Of a DNA stretch of 5,925 nt, positions 1 to 5,707 are shown piece after piece. Both the position numbers and the translations under genes were made by a program. The notes under the pieces were generated by a model, which saw only the letters and a list, made by a program, of their open reading frames with translations, did not search any database and was not told the origin of the DNA. Every line of letters starts with the position of its first letter. Position 1 is the stretch's first letter. Source of the DNA: JAUXFK01 sp034189035 (GTDB taxonomy: Bacteria; Desulfobacterota; UBA8473); NCBI GenBank assembly GCA_034189035.1, contig JAXHVA010000186.1, forward strand, positions 1 through 5,925, given 5' to 3'.

Positions 1-2
1 GG

Positions 3-104
3 CAGGATTACCACGATAAAAATAAATCGACTGTGAATTGGCAATTTACTACAGATGATGCCAGAATCAAACTGGCGCGTTTTTATCCGTTAATTAACAC
101 TTGA
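3..104 (+). CDS. 3' end of a probable IS630-like transposase (partial, enters from the left)
   Basis: One frame stays open from the left edge to a TGA at 102-104, giving the last 33 residues of a protein. The other two forward frames hit stops within the first 40 bases. The tail contains NWQFTTDDARIKLARFYP, which resembles the C-terminus of IS630/Tc1-mariner-type DDE transposases as I recall them (W-x-F-T-T-x-D-A-R-I-K-L-x-x-x-Y-P). No catalytic residue lies inside the window, so the family call rests on this tail alone. It is not possible to tell whether the upstream gene is intact. The inverted repeat of the element should lie shortly after base 104, but without the other end I cannot mark it. 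The next gene starts only 65 bases downstream on the same strand. Alternative: the end of some other DNA-binding or hypothetical protein. Confidence 0.55.
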   Translation, partial: QDYHDKNKSTVNWQFTTDDARIKLARFYPLINT

Positions 105-132
105 AATGACACTAGTTGGACCTCAATAGAGG

Positions 133-138
133 TATAAT
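133..138 (+). promoter_or_regulatory. Candidate -10 box for the hydrolase gene
   Basis: A perfect TATAAT lies 31 bases before the hydrolase ATG. The -35 side is poor: TTGGAC (116-121) is only 11 bases away and ATGACA (106-111) is 21 bases away, both outside the usual 16-18 base spacing. If real, transcription would begin near base 145, which rules out the upstream TTG at 116 as the start codon. The site falls between the transposase tail and the hydrolase, so it could lie at or just outside an insertion-element end. Confidence 0.35.
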
Positions 139-169
139 CAATCTATTAAAGAACAGGGAGGCTATTTTT

Positions 170-1150
170 ATGAAAGCATTTTATATTGGATTTTTTACGA
201 TATCTTTTGTATTTGGAACATTGGTTGCTAATACACTATACTATTGGCAAAATCTCAGTAATGCAACCGTGAGTTTTGAATATGGGGAACCAGGGCCTTA
301 CACAATGGTTGAAGAGACTTTTAAAAATCCAGAGTGGAGAACTGGAGAAAAGGTATCCGTCTTTTTCCCTGCAGAACTTACCGAGCCTGTACCTGTATTG
401 TTTTTTTTGCATGGTTTTGGCTGCACAAATTGGAAGGGCTATAAAACATTGATTACTCATTTGGTTTCAAAGGGATTTGCTGTGGTGTATACTCCATATC
501 CTTCCATAGGGATAACAACCAGGGTTTCAGAACGCTATGATATTCTTTGGGATGGGTTTATAGAAGCTACTGACCGTTATGCAACGCGTTTCGACTTAAA
601 AAGAGTCGGCTTTTTAGGGCATTCTTTTGGAGCAGGCGCCATACCGGCTATTGCCTGGAAAGGTCTGGTAGAAGAAGGCTGGGGAAGACAGGGAGCATTC
701 TTGTTTTTGATGGCCCCCTGGTATGTTCATGACATGACTGATAAGGAAATGGACGCTTTTCCAGAAGATGCCAACATAATTATACAGGTATACGATGAAG
801 ATTCGATTTGCGATCATCGCATGGCGATTGATGTTTTTGAAAATATTGGAACTCCGTATTCAAGGAAGGCGTATTATAATGTTGAGAAAGGCTTCTTTAG
901 CGCTGAACATTCAGTGCCCTCAGATCGTAGGGTAAATGAGTTGGACCGTTTGGCTATTTTAACACCCTTAGATGCATTAATCGATTTTACGTTTGAAATT
1001 AATGATCCAAATGACGGATACGATTATGCCTTAAAGGGAAAAGGTGTTCATTTTCAACACGAGGTTACGAAATATCCTGAAGTCATAGCGAATGAATCCA
1101 AATATCAATGGAGATGGTCAAGTAATTTAAACCCTAGGTATGATGAGTAG
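170..1150 (+). CDS. Membrane-anchored or exported alpha/beta hydrolase
   Basis: This 326-residue protein has an alpha/beta-hydrolase core. Seen directly: a hydrophobic N-terminal segment (about residues 4-24) with no clear Ala-x-Ala cleavage site, so a signal anchor is as likely as a cleaved signal; an HGFG oxyanion-hole motif (81-84) after a hydrophobic strand; and a GHSFG nucleophile elbow with Ser152. An acidic cluster YDEDSICDH (208-216) probably supplies the catalytic Asp, and AEHS (His247) the catalytic His. Order and spacing fit a dienelactone-hydrolase/chlorophyllase/PETase-like esterase fold. The substrate cannot be named. The only two cysteines (85 and 214) could pair outside the cytoplasm. 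The start is the ATG at 170 because AGGGAGG (155-161) sits eight bases upstream. The frame is also open from a TTG at 116, but that lacks a ribosome site and would put 18 polar residues before the hydrophobic segment. The gene stands alone on this strand and converges with the propeller gene. Confidence 0.85.
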   Translation: MKAFYIGFFTISFVFGTLVANTLYYWQNLSNATVSFEYGEPGPYTMVEETFKNPEWRTGEKVSVFFPAELTEPVPVLFFLHGFGCTNWKGYKTLITHLVSKGFAVVYTPYPSIGITTRVSERYDILWDGFIEATDRYATRFDLKRVGFLGHSFGAGAIPAIAWKGLVEEGWGRQGAFLFLMAPWYVHDMTDKEMDAFPEDANIIIQVYDEDSICDHRMAIDVFENIGTPYSRKAYYNVEKGFFSAEHSVPSDRRVNELDRLAILTPLDALIDFTFEINDPNDGYDYALKGKGVHFQHEVTKYPEVIANESKYQWRWSSNLNPRYDE

Positions 1151-1421
1151 GCGTTTATTCCATTTTACAAGCGTAAATTAAAGGTGAAGTGGTCAAGATC
1201 TCTACATACATTTTGAAAATAAATTATGAAAGTGGGCAGATAGACTGCTTTTCAGTTATCAGCTGAAATGTGATTCATAAGAAGCGGATTGATGCGCAAG
1301 GGGGGGTGAATTTTTCACTAAATAACCTTTTAGTTCTGCATCAACTCCAGCAGCCGAGCTGTGGTGCAATGTCTATGAAATTATGCAATAGCAGGCTTAC
1401 GCACATTGTCTATATATTAGC
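1151..1421. other. Convergent intergenic region, no gene seen
   Basis: This gap separates the stop codons of the hydrolase (+) and the propeller gene (-). It holds several small inverted repeats: TTTCAG/CTGAAA (1250-1255 with 1263-1268), GTGAA/TTCAC (1306-1310 with 1314-1318) and a larger stem-loop at 1337-1368. There is a run of seven G at 1300-1306. None of the repeats is followed by a convincing T-run on either strand, so no classical intrinsic terminator can be called. A forward open frame starting near 1270 runs antisense into the propeller gene and has no ribosome site. Confidence 0.6.
1337..1368. other. Stem-loop between the convergent genes
   Basis: The arms TGCATCA (1337-1343) and TGGTGCA (1362-1368) pair over seven positions, counting one G-U pair when read as plus-strand RNA (A-C on the minus strand). 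An inner stem CAGC/GCTG (1348-1351 with 1358-1361) closes a six-base loop, leaving a four-base bulge on one side. It lies 54 bases past the propeller stop, so it may mark that transcript's 3' end. It lacks the U-tract of an intrinsic terminator in either direction, so a role is only suggested. Confidence 0.35.
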
Positions 1422-2657
1422 TTATTCGTCACAGACCTCGCCAGGCCATTCCCATACCTCGGCACCGGCCTCATCTAGGTTCAGACACCAGTCCCTGTTG
1501 CCCGTCCCGATATATAGCTTGCCTTGGAATATTTCAAATGCCCGTATCCCCCAGACGCAATCGTTGTCAAAGCCGTATCCAAAATAGATGCCATCTTTGC
1601 CAACCAGCTCCTTCCAGTCATCGACATTTCCAGTAGAGCTACGCCACAGGGAGGCACCTCTGTTTATGAAGAAAGCGTTTAGATAATTGTAAGTACCGAG
1701 CCATACCTGGTTTTCATATGTCGCGAAGCGCCAGGCAAACGAATTGCCGAACACACCGAATCCGTTGGATATCACTTGTTCGTAGGTAAGCCCGTCTGAT
1801 GTCCGCCACACGCTGAATCCTCTTGTAGGATTAGATACACCTACATACATCTGGCCGTTGAATACGTGCATATCCATTGCTGAACGATTTCCACGTTTGC
1901 TCCCAAAGCCTTCTGGGGTAGCAGCACCCGGGCCGACGACCATTTCAAAGTTTGAGCCATCCATTGTACGCCAGATCTGCAGGCCTGCATTGCGATTCCT
2001 TGTACCAACATACAACTGACTATTGAATACCTCCATTGTATGCATGGAGTTATTATCCCGATCTCCGAATCCATCGAGACTGACAGGGATAAATGTCGTA
2101 CCATCTTCGGTGCGGTAAAGCTGTCCAGAACCAGTACCTTGATTCTGAAGACCAATATAAAGAAAACCAGCAAAGGTTTGCATTCCACGAATAGAATCAT
2201 TTTGTGGTACACCAAATCCATCGTCCATCACGATTTCCCAATTCGTACCATCATGGCTGCGCAAGAGCTCAGCACCGGAATAAAGGTTCATCGAACCTGC
2301 GTATATCACGTTGTTTAATATCTCCAAATTTCGAAAGCCCTCGCTTTCCTTTGAGGTGAAACCAGCGGATACTACGTTCTGCCATTCTGTACCGTCATAA
2401 CGCCATATCTCACCTCCTTTTTTCATGTTTCTCGTGCCGACATACAGGTGACCGTTCCAGACTTTCATACTCCAGCAATACCTATTAAATTGGCTTCCAA
2501 AACCATTTTGATTAACCTGTATAAACTGTGGATCACACGCTGCCTGAGCAGTATCCGTTTGGAAGGTCAAGAACCCCAAGAAAAACCAGATAAGTATGAG
2601 ATTTGAGCTCACTATTCCTTTTGATTGTGTATTGCGCTTTTTCCAAAAAATTTTCAT
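1422..2657 (-). CDS. Secreted seven-repeat beta-propeller protein
   Basis: The 411-residue product starts with a long basic n-region, a hydrophobic stretch (about 19-31) and an AQA site (37-39), so signal peptidase I probably cuts after residue 39. The mature part is a tandem of about seven repeats of 47-57 residues, beginning near 52, 100, 147, 196, 250, 299 and 355. Each has roughly the pattern GFG...(hydrophobic)...LYVGT...G...IWR..DG..W..V, as in LYVGTRN (71-77 and 215-221) and LYIGTGN (381-387). This fits a seven-bladed propeller, a fold used for binding ligands or partners. No catalytic residues or sugar-binding motif can be named. Five cysteines (41, 61, 367, 391, 409) cluster at the two ends and could clamp the first and last blades; that is inference. 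The start is firm: AAGGAGG (2671-2665) lies seven bases before the ATG. The crystallin-like gene is upstream on the same strand, 163 bases away, so cotranscription is possible but unproven. Confidence 0.85.
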   Translation of the reverse strand: MKIFWKKRNTQSKGIVSSNLILIWFFLGFLTFQTDTAQAACDPQFIQVNQNGFGSQFNRYCWSMKVWNGHLYVGTRNMKKGGEIWRYDGTEWQNVVSAGFTSKESEGFRNLEILNNVIYAGSMNLYSGAELLRSHDGTNWEIVMDDGFGVPQNDSIRGMQTFAGFLYIGLQNQGTGSGQLYRTEDGTTFIPVSLDGFGDRDNNSMHTMEVFNSQLYVGTRNRNAGLQIWRTMDGSNFEMVVGPGAATPEGFGSKRGNRSAMDMHVFNGQMYVGVSNPTRGFSVWRTSDGLTYEQVISNGFGVFGNSFAWRFATYENQVWLGTYNYLNAFFINRGASLWRSSTGNVDDWKELVGKDGIYFGYGFDNDCVWGIRAFEIFQGKLYIGTGNRDWCLNLDEAGAEVWEWPGEVCDE

Positions 2658-2681
2658 AAGAAAACCTCCTTAGCACGTGTC

Positions 2682-2709
2682 AAGCCGTAATTGGCTTATT
2701 TGTCCAATT
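2682..2709 (-). promoter_or_regulatory. Overlapping inverted repeats in the leader of the propeller gene
   Basis: Two short hairpins share bases just upstream of the propeller ribosome site. AAGCC (2682-2686) pairs with GGCTT (2693-2697), and AATTGG (2689-2694) pairs with CCAATT (2704-2709). Both cannot form at once because they compete for bases 2693-2694. The first ends about ten bases from the Shine-Dalgarno sequence. This could be an operator pair or a small leader structure; no known riboswitch is recognised. Confidence 0.25.
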
Positions 2710-2733
2710 TATGTATCAGGCACTGAATTTAAT

Positions 2734-2765
2734 CCTCAAAATATATCATTATATATTTACTGAGG
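2734..2765. other. Long AT-rich stem-loop between the crystallin-like and propeller genes
   Basis: CCTCA (2734-2738) pairs with TGAGG (2761-2765), and AAATATAT (2739-2746) pairs perfectly with ATATATTT (2751-2758) around a four-base loop, with a two-base bulge (2759-2760). It lies 56 bases after the crystallin-like stop codon and could serve as its transcript end, but only a weak T-rich stretch follows on the minus strand. The stem also contains a minus-strand TATAAT (2753-2748) with no good -35, so a promoter for the propeller gene here is possible. Confidence 0.4.
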
Positions 2766-2820
2766 TTCAAATTGTCTCCTTTTGGAACTATGAACGAAAG
2801 TGTTTATTTTTGAATCGAGG

Positions 2821-3195
2821 CTATTTACTGGGTTGAATATGAATTGAGGAAGTTAATTTATTAAATGAACCGAGGGATTTTCTTTTTTCTCCACCAGCGA
2901 TCTCTAAGTAGTTTCCTTTGCATCCAAAGTCAGCATATAATCGTATATAAGAGAAGTTTTTTCCGACTTTGATTGATTGAACAGCATTATTACATCCAAT
3001 CAAATCGATACGCATTTCTTTTGCAGGTTGAACTGTAATTTTTGTAACCTTTTTTTTAAAATTATTACTTCCAAATAGAATGATTGAGGACTTATTATCA
3101 CCTCCTGATGCGGCATTTGCCTTAATAGCGATAATTCCAAAAACCAAAATAAGAGAAATTACGAGTACAGGTAAACTCTTCTTCAATGGTTGCAT
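2821..3195 (-). CDS. Small secreted beta/gamma-crystallin-like protein
   Basis: The product has 124 residues. Two lysines, a hydrophobic segment (about 8-24) and ANA (26-28) make a typical type I signal peptide, leaving a mature protein of about 96 residues. The mature part reads as two Greek-key motifs, roughly 38-76 and 83-121. Motif 2 has the crystallin signature: IRLYADFGCKGNYLEI (84-99), a leucine-rich turn, then NKLTSS (112-117) before a final strand. Motif 1 ends in NNAVQS (69-74). In bacterial members the sequence [ND][ND]xx[ST]S binds calcium; here both copies deviate (Q at the fifth position in motif 1, K at the second in motif 2), so calcium binding is doubtful. C68 and C92 could form a disulfide. 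The length fits one complete beta/gamma domain. The ATG is supported by AAAGGAGG (3207-3200), four bases upstream. It faces away from the MoxR gene. Related proteins include spore-coat and stress-linked secreted crystallins, but the role here is unknown. Confidence 0.7.
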   Translation of the reverse strand: MQPLKKSLPVLVISLILVFGIIAIKANAASGGDNKSSIILFGSNNFKKKVTKITVQPAKEMRIDLIGCNNAVQSIKVGKNFSYIRLYADFGCKGNYLEIAGGEKRKSLGSFNKLTSSIHIQPSK

Positions 3196-3297
3196 TTTTC
3201 CTCCTTTCTTTGAATTTTTTTTAAAAAATGGATCTCTTTAAAAGCAGTTTATTCAATCACAGTCTGTTTTATTATAGGTCATATAAGCAATTTTATA

Positions 3298-3326
3298 ATT
3301 AATCATACTTAAGCAGCCCTTGTCAA
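3298..3326 (-). promoter_or_regulatory. Candidate promoter for the crystallin-like gene
   Basis: On the minus strand a perfect TTGACA (3326-3321) is followed at 17 bases by ATTAAT (3303-3298), with TTAATT at 18 bases as an alternative. The -35 is ideal but the -10 is only a partial match. The resulting leader would be about 95 bases. No other minus-strand hexamer pair in this gap is clearly better. Confidence 0.35.
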
Positions 3327-3450
3327 TAAAAATAAATCAGTCGTAACTGTTTAGATGGATAATAATTTGGATAGTCTTGACGAACATTTTTGAGTTAAAC
3401 AAAATTTCGGCAGCTCATTCATATGATTAAAGGATAAGTAACAATTTCAT

Positions 3451-3468
3451 TACTGTGTAGAAACAGTA
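3451..3468. repeat. Perfect inverted repeat TACTGT-N6-ACAGTA
   Basis: Two six-base arms (3451-3456 and 3463-3468) flank GTAGAA. The 18-base, dyad-symmetric layout is typical of sites bound by dimeric regulators. It lies 67 bases upstream of the -35 box of the MoxR promoter, a plausible activator position. No regulator is encoded nearby, and the site could equally be chance in AT-rich DNA. Confidence 0.3.
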
Positions 3469-3534
3469 TTAGGACATGAAAAGAAAAGAACTTTTTTAAA
3501 TATTCGAAAAACAGGATAAAAACGTAAAAGGGAT

Positions 3535-3563
3535 TTGACAGAAGCCTCTAAGCCATATATATT
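3535..3563 (+). promoter_or_regulatory. Sigma70-type promoter of the MoxR-VWA unit
   Basis: TTGACA (3535-3540) matches the -35 consensus fully, and TATATT (3558-3563) matches the -10 at five of six positions, with the optimal 17-base spacer. The predicted start point is near base 3570, giving a leader of about 45 bases before the MoxR ATG. This is the best promoter in the window and implies constitutive or readily activated expression of the two genes. Confidence 0.7.
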
Positions 3564-3573
3564 AAATGAAGTA

Positions 3574-3586
3574 CTCACGAAGTGAG
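3574..3586 (+). other. Stem-loop at the 5' end of the MoxR-VWA transcript
   Basis: CTCAC (3574-3578) and GTGAG (3582-3586) form a perfect five-base-pair stem around a GAA loop. It lies within the first 20 bases of the predicted transcript and ends 14 bases before the Shine-Dalgarno sequence. A 5'-terminal stem of this kind commonly slows mRNA decay; no specific ligand is suggested. Confidence 0.4.
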
Positions 3587-3614
3587 GGGAAAATTATACA
3601 AAAGGAGTAATTAA

Positions 3615-4457
3615 ATGTGCGCTGAAAATTCAATAACAAGGTTCACTGGCGCCTCTAAATACGTGCTGGATGAAGAACTTGCGAAAATCGTCAATATATC
3701 TATTGCGTTGGAAATGCCTCTTCTTTTAAAGGGAGAACCCGGTACAGGGAAGACTATGCTGGCACATGCAATATCAGAATCTTTGCAGATGAAACTCATC
3801 ATACTCAATGTCAAGTCGAGTATGAAACTCATCGATACTCTCTATCAATATGATACCCTTACTCGTCTCAATGATAGCCGCTTTGGTGATTCAAAGAGGG
3901 ATGTGAGCAATATAGAGGAATATATTAAGATGGGGAAGGTCGGGCAGTCCTTTGTTACTGATGAACGTGTGGTGTTGCTTATGGATGAAATTGACAAGGC
4001 TGACACGGATTTTCAAGACGATATGCTTGATGTTTTGGATCAGATGGAATTTGATATCATCGAGATAGACAAGACCATAAAAGCGAACCATAGGCCTGTT
4101 ATTATAATCACGTCAAATGCAAAGAAAGATCTTTCTGATCCTTTTTTAGGGCGTTGTAATTTTCATCATATTGCATTTCCTGATCCTGATATGATGAGGA
4201 GGATTATACGTGTCCACTTTCCTGATATTGGTAAGAATTTACTAGATTGCTCCATAAAATCCTTTTATCGCTTAAGAAATATTAGAGGTGTTGAAAAAAA
4301 ACCAGCTACTAGAGAACTCATCAATTGGATAAGAGCTCTTAAGGCGGATCCTGACTTTGAAACTAAAGACCTCCTAAAAGGGAATATCCCATACTTAGGT
4401 ATCCTTTTCAAGAAGAGCCCTGATTATGCAATTGCACTGGAAAGCCTTAACAGCTAA
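3615..4457 (+). CDS. MoxR-type AAA+ ATPase
   Basis: The 280-residue protein is a complete single-domain AAA+ ATPase of the MoxR group, cytoplasmic and probably a hexameric ring that remodels client proteins, often to load a metal or cofactor. Motifs in order: Walker A GEPGTGKT (40-47, with K46 and T47); Walker B VVLLMDEIDKA (109-119, D114 and E115 for Mg2+ and hydrolysis); sensor 1 ITSN (155-158); a putative arginine finger in LSDPFLGRC (R170); and sensor 2 in KKPATRELINW (R223). All the catalytic positions are present, and the length is usual for the short MoxR class. The start is set by AAAGGAG (3601-3607), seven bases before the ATG. The downstream VWA gene follows after 56 bases with no terminator between, so the two should be cotranscribed from the promoter at 3535-3563. 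MoxR proteins typically pair with VWA proteins in this way. The client is not visible here. Confidence 0.92.
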   Translation: MCAENSITRFTGASKYVLDEELAKIVNISIALEMPLLLKGEPGTGKTMLAHAISESLQMKLIILNVKSSMKLIDTLYQYDTLTRLNDSRFGDSKRDVSNIEEYIKMGKVGQSFVTDERVVLLMDEIDKADTDFQDDMLDVLDQMEFDIIEIDKTIKANHRPVIIITSNAKKDLSDPFLGRCNFHHIAFPDPDMMRRIIRVHFPDIGKNLLDCSIKSFYRLRNIRGVEKKPATRELINWIRALKADPDFETKDLLKGNIPYLGILFKKSPDYAIALESLNS

Positions 4458-4513
4458 CGTATATAAGAATCAGATGCTTGAGAAAAAAAGTCAAGCAATT
4501 AAGGGATTGGGGA

Positions 4514-5707
4514 ATGTTTATCGATTTTTTTTATACATTAAAAAGGGTTGGGATACCTGTTTCACCGACTTCATTTCTTCAGCTCCAAAAAGCCCTCAGT
4601 ATCGGGCTGGTTAACTCAGTCGATGATTTTTATATTGCTGCCCGTGCGATTTTAGTGAAGAGTGAGAGGTATTTTGATCTTTATGATCAGGTGTTTGCAC
4701 ATCATTTTAGGGGAGCAGAACTCCATGAGCCTGACGAATTTGAGCTTTCTGAGTTAGCCCGCACCTTGCTGGAAGAGTGGCTTGATAACCCGGAAGCATT
4801 GGCTGATGCCCTTGGAGTCGACAAAAGTGTCGTTTCAAATATGACCCCAGAGGATTTACTTCAATACTTTATTGAAAGGTTGAAAGAACAGACCGAGGCA
4901 CACCACGGTGGCAATAAATGGATAGGTACCCATGGCACATCACCTGTGGGTCATTCAGGATACCATCCAGGCGGCATGAGGATAGGGGGAGTTTCCAGAA
5001 ACAAGTCTGCTGTAAAGGTAGCCATGGACAGGAGATATCGGGAGTATTCTCAGGATGGTCCTTTGACAAAGGCCCAGATTGGTGAAGGCCTAAAGAGGCT
5101 TAGAAATATGGTTCCATCTGGCCCAAAAGACAGGGTCAATATCGATGAGACCATATACCAGACCATGAAGAATGCGGGTGAGATTGAGATTGTATTTGAT
5201 CAGAGCCTCAAAGATCGATTAAAAGTTATCCTGGCTATCGACAACGGAGGGTGGTCTATGGACCCATACATTGACATTGTCCAGACCCTTTTTAGCTATG
5301 CAAGGGCTCAGTTTAAAGATCTTAAGACCTTCTTCTTCCACAATACAATTTATGGAACTATTTGGAAAGACCCCCCAAGACGTTACCAGCCTTATCCGTT
5401 AGAAGACCTGGTTCGCCTAGACCCTGAAACACGATTTATCATTGTTGGTGATGCGAGTATGGCTCCTTATGAACTTATGGCAGCTAATGGTTCCATTCAT
5501 ATAGAAGAAAAAACAGACAAGCCCAGCTATGAGAGACTCCGTTTCATAGCCGATATCTTCCCTTATTCTGTTTGGCTTAATCCGGTGATGTCTGTAGAAT
5601 GGCCATACACAAGTACGATTAAAACGATCAGGGATATCTTCCCTATGTTTGAGTTGAACCTTGACGGTTTAGAAAAGGCAGTAAACTTCATGATGGGAAA
5701 GAATTAA
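4514..5707 (+). CDS. VWA domain protein (CoxE-like), partner of the MoxR ATPase
   Basis: The product has 397 residues from the ATG at 4514. It opens with MFIDFFYTLKRVGIPVSP, a helical start typical of this family as I recall it, followed by a helical domain. A Gly/His-rich linker comes next (about 129-160, including WIGTHGTSPVGHSGY), then the C-terminal VWA domain (about 236-397). The metal site is altered: canonical DxSxS is replaced by DNGGWS (D243 to S248). The Thr/Asp positions may be T278 (in FFHNT) and D313 (in VVGD-like IIVGDAS). Metal binding may therefore be weak or lost, while the fold is kept. There is no signal peptide, so it should be cytoplasmic and act with the ATPase to recognise or deliver clients. 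Start choice: a TTG at 4478 would add 12 residues but has no ribosome site; the ATG has AAGGGA (4501-4506) at about eight bases. The gene follows the ATPase by 56 bases. It ends in TAA at 5705-5707. Confidence 0.88.
   Translation: MFIDFFYTLKRVGIPVSPTSFLQLQKALSIGLVNSVDDFYIAARAILVKSERYFDLYDQVFAHHFRGAELHEPDEFELSELARTLLEEWLDNPEALADALGVDKSVVSNMTPEDLLQYFIERLKEQTEAHHGGNKWIGTHGTSPVGHSGYHPGGMRIGGVSRNKSAVKVAMDRRYREYSQDGPLTKAQIGEGLKRLRNMVPSGPKDRVNIDETIYQTMKNAGEIEIVFDQSLKDRLKVILAIDNGGWSMDPYIDIVQTLFSYARAQFKDLKTFFFHNTIYGTIWKDPPRRYQPYPLEDLVRLDPETRFIIVGDASMAPYELMAANGSIHIEEKTDKPSYERLRFIADIFPYSVWLNPVMSVEWPYTSTIKTIRDIFPMFELNLDGLEKAVNFMMGKN

Larger units (their letters stand above)
3196..3614. other. Divergent intergenic region (419 bases)
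   Basis: This AT-rich gap lies between the divergent starts of the crystallin-like gene (-) and the MoxR gene (+). It contains candidate promoters for both, a T8A6 tract (3216-3229) in the crystallin-like leader, an inverted repeat at 3451-3468 and a short hairpin at 3574-3586. I found no convincing small gene or tRNA. The middle part (about 3330-3530) shows no recognisable element beyond that inverted repeat. Confidence 0.6.

Noticed and set aside
116..169. TTG at 116 as the start of the hydrolase, adding 18 residues
   Set aside because: No ribosome site precedes it, it lies upstream of the only -10-like box, and the ATG at 170 has AGGGAGG at good spacing and gives a cleaner N-terminal hydrophobic segment.
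1321..1421. Integron attC-like site suggested by the stem-loop next to a lone gene
   Set aside because: The flanking core sequences (RYYYAAC and GTTRRRY) are not present around the stem, and no second copy occurs elsewhere in the window.
1270..1587. Forward open frame of about 105 codons
   Set aside because: It lies largely antisense to the propeller gene, has no ribosome site, and its translation is low-complexity Ser/Pro-rich with no domain.
1841..2318. Open frames in other phases within the propeller gene
   Set aside because: They are overlap artefacts of the repetitive coding sequence; the main frame has a signal peptide, a ribosome site and seven consistent repeats.
2678..2683. Minus-strand TTGACA close to the propeller gene as its -35 box
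   Set aside because: A -10 at the correct spacing would fall on the start codon itself, leaving no room for the ribosome site in the transcript.
4478..4513. TTG at 4478 as the start of the VWA protein
   Set aside because: No Shine-Dalgarno sequence upstream, while the ATG at 4514 has AAGGGA and begins with the family-like MFIDFF sequence.
3615..5707. MoxR-VWA pair as part of a ternary anti-phage system
   Set aside because: No third component, protease or STAND-like gene is adjacent, and the pair looks like the widespread two-gene arrangement, so a defence role is not supported.
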